This document shows, piece after piece, positions 1 to 7,973 of a stretch of DNA of 64,000 nucleotides; positions within the stretch are counted from its first letter, which is position 1, and each line of letters begins with the position of its first letter. Source of the stretch: an uncultured SAR86 cluster bacterium (GTDB lineage Bacteria; Pseudomonadota; Gammaproteobacteria; Magnimaribacterales; D2472). The position numbers and the translations under genes were made by a program. Where the stretch lies: NCBI GenBank assembly GCA_902557645.1, contig CACEAP010000003.1, forward strand, positions 151,423 to 215,422, read 5' to 3'. The notes under the pieces were generated by a model. It worked only from the letters and a program-made list of their open reading frames with translations, did no database searches and was not told where the DNA came from.

Positions 1-255
1 ATTTTCCCAGAAAATGATAAATATGAAAAACAAGTAAATGTTAAGCAAAATTTATACACATCAAGCAGCGTCTATCCAATTAAGTACACTTTGAGAAGAG
101 ATGGAGACGAATGGAAAATAATCAATATTGTTGTCAATGGAGTAAATCTTGGATTAACATTTCGTAATCAATTTAGGGCGCTTGCTGATAGCAATAATGG
201 AGATATGGATTTAACCATAGCATCTTGGGTTTCAGATGCAGGATTCGATGAATAA
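1..255 (+). CDS. mlaC: MlaC-like phospholipid-transport periplasmic protein, C-terminal fragment
   Basis: Open from the first base of the window in frame 1 to TAA at 253-255, so only the last 84 residues are present. The sequence has the MlaC (Ttg2D) C-terminal signature: a YPIKYTLR stretch, then a WKIINIVVNGVNLG stretch, then TFRNQFR. This is the end of the periplasmic lipid-shuttle domain that carries phospholipid between the outer-membrane MlaA complex and the inner-membrane MlaFEDB transporter. The next genes are ibaG and murA, as at the end of the mla operon in other gammaproteobacteria. No mlaB (STAS) gene lies between mlaC and ibaG. The N-terminus and signal peptide are outside the window. 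Confidence 0.88.
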   Translation: MFPENDKYEKQVNVKQNLYTSSSVYPIKYTLRRDGDEWKIINIVVNGVNLGLTFRNQFRALADSNNGDMDLTIASWVSDAGFDE

Positions 256-475
256 AGCAAATATCAAAGAGAAAATTCAAGCAGCTTTTCCTGATGCTAG
301 GCTAGAGTTCGTGGGAGATGATTGCAAGCTAGAGCTATTAGTCATTTCTGATAATTTTAGAGATATGTCAATAATTAAAAGACATAGGATGATACTTGAT
401 TTATTTAGCGAATCTTTTAAATCAGGTGAGCTGCATGCTTTAAGTCTAAAAACAAAAACCTATATGGAAATCTAA
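248..475 (+). CDS. ibaG: BolA/IbaG-family protein
   Basis: A 75-residue BolA-fold protein starting MNKANIKEKI. It has the family core with an invariant-type histidine in IIKRHRMI and the HALSLKT strand near the end. The start at 248 is chosen because AGGA (240-243) is well spaced before it; an earlier in-frame ATG at 236 lacks such a site. The start overlaps the mlaC stop. IbaG/BolA proteins partner monothiol glutaredoxins and help deliver Fe-S clusters; the position between mlaC and murA is the classic ibaG place. The family is clear; the physiological role here is inferred from position. Confidence 0.85.
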   Translation: MNKANIKEKIQAAFPDARLEFVGDDCKLELLVISDNFRDMSIIKRHRMILDLFSESFKSGELHALSLKTKTYMEI

Positions 476-1734
476 TGGAAAAGCTTTTAATTAAGGGTGG
501 AAATTCTCTTAAAGGAGAGATTTCTTGTTCAGGTGCAAAGAATGCTGCTTTGCCAATGATAGCTGCAACTATTCTGAATGATGAGGAAATAATCTTTAGA
601 AATCTTCCTTATCTTCAAGATATTACTACTATGTTTGAATTATTAGGCTCTATGGGAGCTAATATTTCTCTTGATGAGAGCATGGATTTCTCAATTTGTG
701 CTAATAAATTAACTGATTTAGAGGCTAGATATGAATTAGTTAAAACAATGCGAGCCTCAATTCTTGTATTAGGACCTATGGTTACCAAATATGGATATGC
801 AAAGATTGCATTGCCTGGAGGTTGTGCTATTGGATCTCGACCAGTTAATTTTCATCTAGATGCATTAAAAAAACTAGGTGCATCAATTTCTTTAGAGAAC
901 GGTTATATACAAGCTAAAGCTGACCGGCTAATTGGTGCTGATATTGTATTTGATGGAATTACTGTTACTGGAACAGAAAATATTATGATGGCAGCTTGTT
1001 TGGCCAAAGGCAAAACAACATTAAGAAACGTTGCCATGGAGCCTGAAGTTTCTGATTTAGCAGATTTTCTAAATCTAATGGGTGCTAAAATTAAAGGGGC
1101 GGGAAGTGAATTGATTGAAATTGAAGGAGTTGAAAATTTAAATTCGACAACCTATACAATACCTGCAGACAGAATTGAAGCTGGCACTTATCTTGTTGCA
1201 GCTGCTGCTACTGGAGGAGAAATAAAAATAAATTCAATTCAGCCAGAAAGACTTAATAATGTTATTGAAAGACTTAAGCTTGCTGGAGCTTTAATAGAAG
1301 TTAATACTAACAGTATTAGCTTGAACATGAATAATAAAAGGCCATTACCTGTAGATATATCAACTTCACCATTTCCTGGATTCCCAACAGATATGCAAGC
1401 TCAATTTTCTGTCTTAAATGCTTTAGCAGATGGAGAATCCATAGTTGAAGAGAATGTTTTTGAAAATAGATTTATGCATGTTCAAGAACTTAATAGAATG
1501 GGATGCAATATTTCTACTTCAGGAAATATTGCTAAAATTATTGGAGTTAATAAAATTTCTGGTGCTCAGGTTATGGCTACAGATCTAAGAGCTTCTGCAA
1601 GTTTAATTCTTGCAGGTTTAGTTGCTAATGGTGAAACTGTAGTTGATAGGATTTATCATATTGATAGGGGTTATGAGAGAATTGAAGAGAAGCTTTCTTA
1701 TCTTGGGGCTGACATCACCCGATTGCCTAGTTAA
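475..1734 (+). CDS. murA: UDP-N-acetylglucosamine 1-carboxyvinyltransferase
   Basis: 419 residues, normal length. MurA transfers enolpyruvate from PEP to UDP-GlcNAc, the first committed cytoplasmic step of peptidoglycan synthesis. Visible signatures are the N-terminal CSGAKNAALP with Lys22, and the catalytic loop LPGGCAIGSRP with Cys117. Because Cys117 is present rather than Asp, the enzyme should be of the fosfomycin-sensitive type. The ATG overlaps the ibaG stop by one base (TAATG), so it is probably translationally coupled. The 3' end overlaps the convergent degS stop by 8 bp, and no hairpin terminator separates the two genes. Confidence 0.97.
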   Translation: MEKLLIKGGNSLKGEISCSGAKNAALPMIAATILNDEEIIFRNLPYLQDITTMFELLGSMGANISLDESMDFSICANKLTDLEARYELVKTMRASILVLGPMVTKYGYAKIALPGGCAIGSRPVNFHLDALKKLGASISLENGYIQAKADRLIGADIVFDGITVTGTENIMMAACLAKGKTTLRNVAMEPEVSDLADFLNLMGAKIKGAGSELIEIEGVENLNSTTYTIPADRIEAGTYLVAAAATGGEIKINSIQPERLNNVIERLKLAGALIEVNTNSISLNMNNKRPLPVDISTSPFPGFPTDMQAQFSVLNALADGESIVEENVFENRFMHVQELNRMGCNISTSGNIAKIIGVNKISGAQVMATDLRASASLILAGLVANGETVVDRIYHIDRGYERIEEKLSYLGADITRLPS

Positions 1735-2746
1735 TTGGCTCAGTTTTTATCGATAATAATTTCTGTACTCCATCATTAAGGACCTCTAAATCAATAATAT
1801 CTCCAGGAAAAGCTAATTTAAGGGATTGAGTTAAGTTATTCCAAGTGCTTGGTTTATCATTAATTTTAATAATGATATCTCCTTGATTAATACCAGCTGC
1901 AATGAGTGGACCATCACTTCCAATTTCAATAATCTCTAAGGCCATTAAATTGTTCTTTAGTCTAATTGGCTTTACTCTAAAGTTTCCTATCCATGCATTT
2001 CTTACCTTGCCAAACTTAATCAATTCAGATGCTATCTGAAAAACCTTTTCGGAAGGAATAGCAAATCCTAATCCCTCATATGAACCAGTTTTAGAGTAAA
2101 TCTTTGTATTAATACCGATTAAATAACCTTCTTCATTAATTAATGCTCCACCTGAATTTCCTGGATTTATAGCAGCATCTGTTTGTATTAACTCTAGATA
2201 TGGATTTCCATAATCTCTTCCTGTTGCACTTATTATGCCGCTAGTAACCGAAAGACCTATGTTATATGGATTTCCAATCGCTAGAACTTTATCACCAACT
2301 CTTACCTCTGAGCTATTTCCAATTTCTACTTGAACCATTGGAAAATTAACATCTGTCTTAATTACTGCTATATCAGAATCATTATCTTGACCAACTAAGA
2401 TACCTTCACTAATCTCGCCATTATTATGCCCAATTATAATTTTTCCATTTGGAATCATTAGATGGCTGTTAGTAACAATATGGCCTTCACTAGAGATTAT
2501 TACTCCTGAGCCAATATTCTCAGAATTAGTGTATCTGTTTCTTTGAAATAAATTTCTTGGAGTATTGATATTACTAGATGTATAAATTGTTACTACCGAA
2601 GCAATTGCTTTTTCTGAAGCATTTACAAATTTATTATCATTCTTTATTGAAAATTGTGATAATACGATTACTAAAAACAACACAAATAATAATAAATATA
2701 TAATCTTATTATTAACAAATAAGATCTGATTAATTTTTTTTTGCAT
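1727..2746 (-). CDS. degS: DegS/AlgW-type periplasmic serine endoprotease
   Basis: 339 residues: a short basic N-terminus, one membrane anchor (about residues 16-31), a trypsin-like S1C protease domain and one C-terminal PDZ domain. The triad is His95 (VTNSHLM), Asp125 (DNDSDIAVIK) and Ser198 (NPGNSGGAL). One anchor and one PDZ fit DegS rather than DegP/DegQ, which have a cleavable signal and two PDZ domains. DegS starts the sigma-E envelope-stress cascade by cutting the anti-sigma factor RseA. The gene is convergent with murA and divergent from zapE. Only one base separates its start from that of zapE. Confidence 0.9.
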   Translation of the reverse strand: MQKKINQILFVNNKIIYLLLFVLFLVIVLSQFSIKNDNKFVNASEKAIASVVTIYTSSNINTPRNLFQRNRYTNSENIGSGVIISSEGHIVTNSHLMIPNGKIIIGHNNGEISEGILVGQDNDSDIAVIKTDVNFPMVQVEIGNSSEVRVGDKVLAIGNPYNIGLSVTSGIISATGRDYGNPYLELIQTDAAINPGNSGGALINEEGYLIGINTKIYSKTGSYEGLGFAIPSEKVFQIASELIKFGKVRNAWIGNFRVKPIRLKNNLMALEIIEIGSDGPLIAAGINQGDIIIKINDKPSTWNNLTQSLKLAFPGDIIDLEVLNDGVQKLLSIKTEPIN

Positions 2747-2747
2747 T

Positions 2748-3794
2748 ATGTCGATTCATAAAAATATTATTAACATATTAAAATCTAAAGGTATTACTTT
2801 AGACCGGCCACAAATTGATTTTATTGAAATTTTTGATAAGCACAAGCCAAAAAAGTCTAAATTATTTTTAGGGGGTTCAAAGAATGTTTTAAAAGGCTTT
2901 TATTTATGGGGGGATGTTGGGAGAGGTAAGACTCTTCTTTTAAATACAATCTTCGATGAGCTAGATCTTAAAAAATCTAAATTTCATTACATAGATTTTA
3001 TGCATTCCATTCATGAAGATCTTAAAGAGCTTTCTGGAAAAAAAAATCCATTAGATCTGATTGCAGACAAATTAGCTGCCAAGCATGAATTAATTTTTAT
3101 AGATGAGTTTCAGGTAGAGGATGTTGCTGATGCGATGCTAATAACAAATTTATTTCAAAGAATCTTCAAGAAAAATATTTATTTTTTAATATCATCTAAT
3201 GCCCATCCATCTAATCTTTATTTAGATGGATTGCAAAGGCAAAAATTCTTATCTGCGGTTAATCTTATTATTGATTATTTAAATGTATATAAATTAGAAG
3301 GAGCTAAAGATTATAGAATTTCTTTAATTTCAGATTTTGGCAATAATTCTAAAGAAACATTTAATGAAGAAAAAATAAAAGACTTTATATCTGCAACATT
3401 TGAATGTGATGAATTTAAAAAAGAGGTTGATATAAATAAAAGAACATTTTGTTGTAATGGTCATAGCAATTCATTTATTTGGCTTGGTTTCAATGTTTTT
3501 TTTAAAGAAGCATCTAGTTCGAAGGAATATATAGAAATATGTAATAAATATGATTGGATTTTAATAAATAATTTTGTTTTATGTGACGACGATGAAGCAG
3601 ACTTAATCAGAAGATTTATAAGTTTTATTGATATAGCTTATAAAGAGAATATAAAAGTTAAATTTTTTAATGAAGGTTTAAATCCAGAAGATATCTATAC
3701 CGGAAATAGATTTCAGTATTTATGGCAGAGATCAAAGAGTAGAATTAACGAAATGAAAAGTAAAAAATATTTATTAAATTCAGGGAAAAATTAA
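2748..3794 (+). CDS. zapE: AFG1-like cell division ATPase ZapE
   Basis: 348 residues of the AFG1/ZapE AAA+ family. Walker A is GDVGRGKT (55-62) after the usual FYLWG strand; Walker B is LIFIDEF (about 112-118), followed by QVED. The C-terminal part carries the YLWQRS motif expected near the end of the family. ZapE associates with the constricting Z-ring at late division. The gene sits between degS and rplM, as in Pseudomonas-type genomes. No ribosome-binding site is visible before the ATG: the upstream bases are a T-rich run that is also the degS start region. Confidence 0.9.
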   Translation: MSIHKNIINILKSKGITLDRPQIDFIEIFDKHKPKKSKLFLGGSKNVLKGFYLWGDVGRGKTLLLNTIFDELDLKKSKFHYIDFMHSIHEDLKELSGKKNPLDLIADKLAAKHELIFIDEFQVEDVADAMLITNLFQRIFKKNIYFLISSNAHPSNLYLDGLQRQKFLSAVNLIIDYLNVYKLEGAKDYRISLISDFGNNSKETFNEEKIKDFISATFECDEFKKEVDINKRTFCCNGHSNSFIWLGFNVFFKEASSSKEYIEICNKYDWILINNFVLCDDDEADLIRRFISFIDIAYKENIKVKFFNEGLNPEDIYTGNRFQYLWQRSKSRINEMKSKKYLLNSGKN

Positions 3795-3864
3795 ATTAAA
3801 TATATTAAAATATTGCTAATTATTTCCGTAAACATTACTATTGCCGTCTTATAATATAGGTCAC

Positions 3865-4299
3865 ATGAAAACATTTGCATTAAAAAAGGAAGAAGTTCAA
3901 AGAGAATGGTTTGTTATTGATGTAACAGACAAGGTTCTAGGAAGAGTTGCAACTAAGATTGCAGATAGAATTCGCGGTAAAGATAAGCCAACATATACTC
4001 CACATACTGATGGTGGGGATTATGTTGTTGTGATTAATGCTGAAAAGATTAAAGTTACTGGTTCTAAATATGAAGATAAAAAATATTATTCACATTCTTT
4101 ATATCCGGGAGGACTAAAAACAAAAACTTTCAGAGAACTTAATGAGACTAAGCCTGAAAGAATCATTGAAGAGGCAGTAAAAGGGATGCTTCCAAAAAAT
4201 AAACTAGGAAAGCAAATGTTTAAAAAATTAAAAGTTTTTAGTGGCGCGCAGCACGAGCATGAGTCACAACAACCTCAGCTTTGGGAACCAAAAATATGA
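3865..4299 (+). CDS. rplM: 50S ribosomal protein L13
   Basis: 144 residues, matching the usual length (E. coli 142), starting [10 protein letters not shown]. The conserved [16 protein letters not shown] and [10 protein letters not shown] motifs are present. An open frame reaches back to a TTG at 3841, but those eight extra residues do not belong to L13. A perfect -10 hexamer TATAAT lies at 3850-3855, which would give a very short leader with AGG (3858-3860) just before the ATG; I see no good -35. The stop overlaps the rpsI start (ATGA), forming the universal rplM-rpsI pair. Confidence 0.96.
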   Translation: MKTFALKKEEVQREWFVIDVTDKVLGRVATKIADRIRGKDKPTYTPHTDGGDYVVVINAEKIKVTGSKYEDKKYYSHSLYPGGLKTKTFRELNETKPERIIEEAVKGMLPKNKLGKQMFKKLKVFSGAQHEHESQQPQLWEPKI

Positions 4300-4688
4300 A
4301 ATCAGAAATGCATTACGCTACAGGAAGAAGAAAGACTTCATCTGCAAGAATTTATCTAACAAAAGGCAAGGGCAATATTACTGTTAATGATAGAAAGCTA
4401 GATGTTTATTTTGGAAGAAAGGTAGCACAGATGCTTGTAATGCAGCCTTTAGAATTAACTGAATCAATTGATAAGTTTGATATTAAAGTGATGGTAAAAG
4501 GTGGCGGCAGTTTTGGACAAGCTGGAGCTATTAGACATGGCATTTCTAGAGCTTTAATTTCTTACGATGAAGAATTAAGGCCTCAACTTAAATCAGCTGG
4601 ACTTCTTACAAGAGATCCTAGAAAGGTTGAAAGAAAGAAAGCAGGTTTAGTTAAAGCAAGGAAAAGCAAACAGTTTTCAAAACGTTAA
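4296..4688 (+). CDS. rpsI: 30S ribosomal protein S9
   Basis: 130 residues, the same length as E. coli S9. Signatures are [11 protein letters not shown] near the start, [20 protein letters not shown] in the middle, and the C-terminal tail KSKQFSKR that reaches into the P site. The ATG at 4296 overlaps the rplM TGA by four bases. A second in-frame ATG lies at 4308. The TTG at 4281 is rejected because it would lie inside the rplM end and add non-homologous residues. Followed by petABC, the same order as in Pseudomonas. Confidence 0.96.
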   Translation: MKSEMHYATGRRKTSSARIYLTKGKGNITVNDRKLDVYFGRKVAQMLVMQPLELTESIDKFDIKVMVKGGGSFGQAGAIRHGISRALISYDEELRPQLKSAGLLTRDPRKVERKKAGLVKARKSKQFSKR

Positions 4689-4732
4689 AAGTTTTTCAAG
4701 AGTTATACATTTTTTAACTTTAGGAGAAGACA

Positions 4733-5305
4733 ATAAACTCAAGAAGAAAAGTATTGATAGGGCTTACCTCAGCATTTGGTGCTGCTGGCGTTCCTTTCGC
4801 TGCTACACCATTTATTGCATCATGGAATCCAAGCGCATCCGCAAAAGCTGTTGGGGCTCCTGTAAAAGTTGACATAACGAAATTAGCGCCTGGTCAACAG
4901 ATTCAAGTTGGATGGCGTAAACAGCCTATTTTTGTAATTAGGCATTCTGCTGAGGCTATAAAGAATTTGGATTCAAGCTTATCTAAATTAGCTGATCCTA
5001 ATTCTGATGCAATTGATGAGCCATATAAAAACCAAAATCCTACTAGGTCTAAAAGTTCTGAATATAGTGTTTTAGTTGGTGTATGCACGCATTTAGGTTG
5101 TTCACCAAAATTCTTTCCAGAAGTTGAACCTAAATCGTGGGATGCTTCATGGACAGGGGGTTATTTTTGTCCATGTCATGGCTCTACATTTGATTTAGTT
5201 GGGAGAGTTTTTAAAGGTGTTCCTGCACCTACAAATTTAAAAGTCCCTCCACATAATTTTAAGGGCAATATATTAACTATTGGAGAAGATGAGGAAATGT
5301 CATAA
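4733..5305 (+). CDS. petA: Ubiquinol-cytochrome c reductase Rieske iron-sulfur subunit (probable AUA start)
   Basis: Rieske [2Fe-2S] subunit of cytochrome bc1. Cluster motifs CTHLGCSP and CPCHGSTFD are intact. Rieske proteins need an N-terminal twin-arginine signal anchor; here it reads NSRRKVLIGL, then a hydrophobic Gly/Ala-rich segment. No ATG, GTG or TTG precedes those arginines: the frame is closed by TAG at 4721 and the only sensible initiator is ATA at 4733, six bases after the strong Shine-Dalgarno TAGGAG (4721-4726). That start gives 190 residues, normal for the family. The first ordinary start (TTG 4754) would delete the Tat motif. The pal gene has the same 12-base TAGGAGAAGACA leader. 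The stop overlaps petB by one base. Confidence 0.9.
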   Translation: MNSRRKVLIGLTSAFGAAGVPFAATPFIASWNPSASAKAVGAPVKVDITKLAPGQQIQVGWRKQPIFVIRHSAEAIKNLDSSLSKLADPNSDAIDEPYKNQNPTRSKSSEYSVLVGVCTHLGCSPKFFPEVEPKSWDASWTGGYFCPCHGSTFDLVGRVFKGVPAPTNLKVPPHNFKGNILTIGEDEEMS

Positions 5306-6516
5306 TGTCTACAATTACAAAAGTATTTGATTGGGTTAATCACAGACTGCCAATACAAAATACCTACGAAAGGCATCTTTCTAAACATCCTGTTCCTAAA
5401 AAAGTTAATTTTTGGTATCTTTTTGGTGCATTAGCAGCAGTAGTTTTAGTAATTCAAATTGTATCTGGTATATGGCTAATTATGCTCTATACACCTGGCG
5501 AAGCAGCATTTGCATCTATTGAATACATGATGAGAGATGTTGATTATGGTTGGGTTATTAGATATATGCATACTACAGGCGCATCTATGTTTTTTGCGGT
5601 GGTGTATTTACATATGTTTAGAGGCCTGCTTTATGGTTCATATCAGAAACCTAGAGAGCTTGTATGGATCTTTGGATGCACAATTTATTTAGCCATGATG
5701 GCTGAAGGGTTTTTAGGTTATGTTCTTCCATATGGCCAAATGTCATATTGGGGCGCACAAGTTATTATTTCCTTATTTGGAGCTCTTCCATATATAGGTG
5801 AATCTTTAGAATTATGGATAAGAGGAGATTATTATATATCTGGTATAACGGTTAACAGATTCTTTGCACTTCATGTTGTTGCTCTTCCGCTAGTTTTAAT
5901 TGCATTAGTTTTTCTTCATTTAGTTGCACTTCATGAAGTAGGAGCTGGAAATCCTGAGGGAGTAGATATTGAAGCACATACAGATCAGGATGGAGTTCCT
6001 TTAGATAGTGTTCCATTTTTCCCATATAAAGTTTTAAATGCTTTAGTCGGAATTGGAGTTTTTATGACTGTCTTTGCAATAATTATGTTTTTCTTCCCAG
6101 AAGGTGGAGGTTATTTTATTGAATATGCAAATTATGAAGAAGCCAATCCCCTTGTAACTCCTGATCATATTGCCCCTGTATGGTACTACTCACCTTACTA
6201 TTCAATATTAAGAGCAGTACCAGATAAACTTGGTGGGTTTGCAGCAATGGGAGCAGCAGTAGCTGTTTTCTTTGTAGTACCTTGGTTAGATAGGAGTAAT
6301 GTAGCATCTATAAGATATAAAGGTATTTTGAGTAAAATTGCTTTAGTTATGTTTGGAATAAGTTTTATAACATTAGGATATTTAGGAACTGTTAGTGTTA
6401 CTGAGCATAGAAAAACAATGAGCATAATTTGCACAGTCATTTATTTTAGCTATTTTCTATTAATGCCAATATATACAAGCATAGAAAAAACAAAACCGGT
6501 TCCCGATAGGTTATGA
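5305..6516 (+). CDS. petB: Ubiquinol-cytochrome c reductase cytochrome b subunit
   Basis: 403 residues, eight-helix membrane protein that binds the low- and high-potential b hemes and the two quinone sites of complex III. Seen are the paired heme histidines on helices B and D (MHTTGASMFF...YLHMFRGL and RFFALHVVALP...FLHLVALH), the GYVLPYGQMSYWGA helix C region, and the Qo-site PEWY-like motif in the form APVWYYSPYY (the usual Pro-Glu-Trp-Tyr reads Pro-Val-Trp-Tyr). Both ends overlap neighbours: TAATG with petA and ATGA with petC. Val in place of the PEWY glutamate is worth noting, since that Glu takes part in quinol proton transfer in many bc1 complexes. Confidence 0.96.
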   Translation: MSTITKVFDWVNHRLPIQNTYERHLSKHPVPKKVNFWYLFGALAAVVLVIQIVSGIWLIMLYTPGEAAFASIEYMMRDVDYGWVIRYMHTTGASMFFAVVYLHMFRGLLYGSYQKPRELVWIFGCTIYLAMMAEGFLGYVLPYGQMSYWGAQVIISLFGALPYIGESLELWIRGDYYISGITVNRFFALHVVALPLVLIALVFLHLVALHEVGAGNPEGVDIEAHTDQDGVPLDSVPFFPYKVLNALVGIGVFMTVFAIIMFFFPEGGGYFIEYANYEEANPLVTPDHIAPVWYYSPYYSILRAVPDKLGGFAAMGAAVAVFFVVPWLDRSNVASIRYKGILSKIALVMFGISFITLGYLGTVSVTEHRKTMSIICTVIYFSYFLLMPIYTSIEKTKPVPDRL

Positions 6517-7349
6517 ATTTAATCGCTAAAAGATTTATAAATTTTTATCATTTATCTCTGATTTTTTTTGTTCTATTTTGTATTTTTTTTATACAAAATA
6601 CATTTTCTGCTGAAGGTGCGCCTTGTAAAGATTACGGCGAGTGTGATGAATTTAAACACACATTAACAGATATGTCCTCTTTACAAAGAGGAGCCTCAAC
6701 TTATTTAACATACTGCTATGGATGTCATTCATTGGAATATTCAAGATGGAATAGAGTTGCTTCTGATCTAGAGATACCAGAAGAGATTTTTTTTAATAAC
6801 CTTGTATTTGATGCTTCTGTAAAACCAGGTGATTTGATGGCAGGCTCAATGTCTAAAACCGAATCAGCGGAATGGTTTGGAGTGGCTCCTCCTGATCTAA
6901 CCTTAGTAACAAGATTGCATGGATCTGATTGGGTTTATACATATTTAAGAACTTTTTATGAAGATTCATCTAAGCAATATGGGGTTAATAATTTAGTATA
7001 TCCTGGTGCAGCCATGCCTAATGTTTTAGCATCTCTTCAAGGAAATCAGCAACTAATATGTAAACAGATTCCAGTAATTGCTAAAAATGGTGGTGAAAAG
7101 AGGGATGATTTTGGAAATACAATCACAAAAGAAAAATGCGGGTTTTTATCTGTTGAGTCTGGGACAGGAATATTAAACAAAGATGAATTTGATAAATTAA
7201 TATATGACCTTACAAATTTTTTAACTTATGTCGGCGATCCAGATAAAGTTGAGAGAGAAAGAATAGGTTGGTATGTGGTATTCTTCTTTATTATTTTTAC
7301 ATCTCTTGCATCTCTCTTATATAGAGAGTATCAAAAAGATTATCATTAG
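6513..7349 (+). CDS. petC: Ubiquinol-cytochrome c reductase cytochrome c1 subunit
   Basis: 278 residues. An N-terminal signal peptide (hydrophobic to about residue 32, then FSAEGA) exports the protein. The heme-attachment motif is CYGCH, an axial methionine is likely in YPGAAMPNVL, and one C-terminal helix (YVVFFFIIFTSLASLLY) anchors it in the inner membrane. It passes electrons from the Rieske cluster to soluble cytochrome c. Third gene of petABC, overlapping petB by ATGA. The extra cysteines in the CKQIPV and EKCGFL region could form a disulfide, as seen in some bacterial c1 proteins. Confidence 0.95.
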   Translation: MNLIAKRFINFYHLSLIFFVLFCIFFIQNTFSAEGAPCKDYGECDEFKHTLTDMSSLQRGASTYLTYCYGCHSLEYSRWNRVASDLEIPEEIFFNNLVFDASVKPGDLMAGSMSKTESAEWFGVAPPDLTLVTRLHGSDWVYTYLRTFYEDSSKQYGVNNLVYPGAAMPNVLASLQGNQQLICKQIPVIAKNGGEKRDDFGNTITKEKCGFLSVESGTGILNKDEFDKLIYDLTNFLTYVGDPDKVERERIGWYVVFFFIIFTSLASLLYREYQKDYH

Positions 7350-7361
7350 GATAAATACATT

Positions 7362-7973
7362 ATGATTTTATATTCAGATAGAGACGACCATTACAGTCAA
7401 AGAGTTAGAATAGTTCTAGCTGAGAAAGATATTACATGTGAAATTAGAGAATCTTCTCTTGAGGAGACATCAGAAGAAATACTCTCAATTAATCCATATC
7501 ACAAGTTGCCTATTCTAGTTGATAGAGAGTTAGGCTTATATGACACAGGAGTAATGATGGAATATCTTGATGAAAGATTTCCCCATCCTCCTTTATTGCC
7601 AGTTTATCCAGTTGCCAGAGCAAATTGCAGAACTTTAATGTTAAGAATCGATAAAGAGTGGTGCCCAATGGTAGATACTCTGATCGAGAAATCATTATCT
7701 GAAAAAGAATTGATTAAAGTAAGAGAAGAGCTATTACACGAAATAGCATCAATAGCATCAACTTTTAAAGAGTTTAAATTTTTTATGAGTGATGAATTTT
7801 CTCTTGTTGATTGTTGTTTTGGGCCTATTCTTTGGAGACTCCCATCAATTGGAATTAATTTACCAGTAAATAGACATTTAAAGCCTTTATTAGATTATCA
7901 AAAAAGAATCTTTGAAAGACCAGGCTTTCTTGATAGTTTATCTCCTCTAGAAAGAGATCTTAGGGAATTATAA
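7362..7973 (+). CDS. sspA: Stringent starvation protein A (GST-fold RNA polymerase-associated protein)
   Basis: 203 residues with a glutathione-transferase fold: the thioredoxin-like N-terminus (LYSDRDDHYSQRVRIVLAEK), the NPYHKLPILVDRELGLYD segment and an all-helical C-terminus with VDCCFGPILWRLP. SspA binds RNA polymerase and adjusts transcription in stationary phase. The order petABC-sspA is conserved in gammaproteobacteria; the usual partner sspB (ClpXP adaptor) is missing from its expected place directly downstream. The 3' end overlaps the convergent lipoprotein gene by 14 bp. Confidence 0.9.
   Translation: MILYSDRDDHYSQRVRIVLAEKDITCEIRESSLEETSEEILSINPYHKLPILVDRELGLYDTGVMMEYLDERFPHPPLLPVYPVARANCRTLMLRIDKEWCPMVDTLIEKSLSEKELIKVREELLHEIASIASTFKEFKFFMSDEFSLVDCCFGPILWRLPSIGINLPVNRHLKPLLDYQKRIFERPGFLDSLSPLERDLREL

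Noticed and set aside
3841..3864. TTG at 3841 as the rplM start
   Set aside because: The added residues are foreign to L13, while ATG 3865 gives the exact family start and length.
4754..5305. TTG at 4754 as the petA start
   Set aside because: It would remove the twin-arginine motif needed to export a Rieske protein and has no ribosome-binding site at a fitting distance; ATA 4733 behind TAGGAG fits better.
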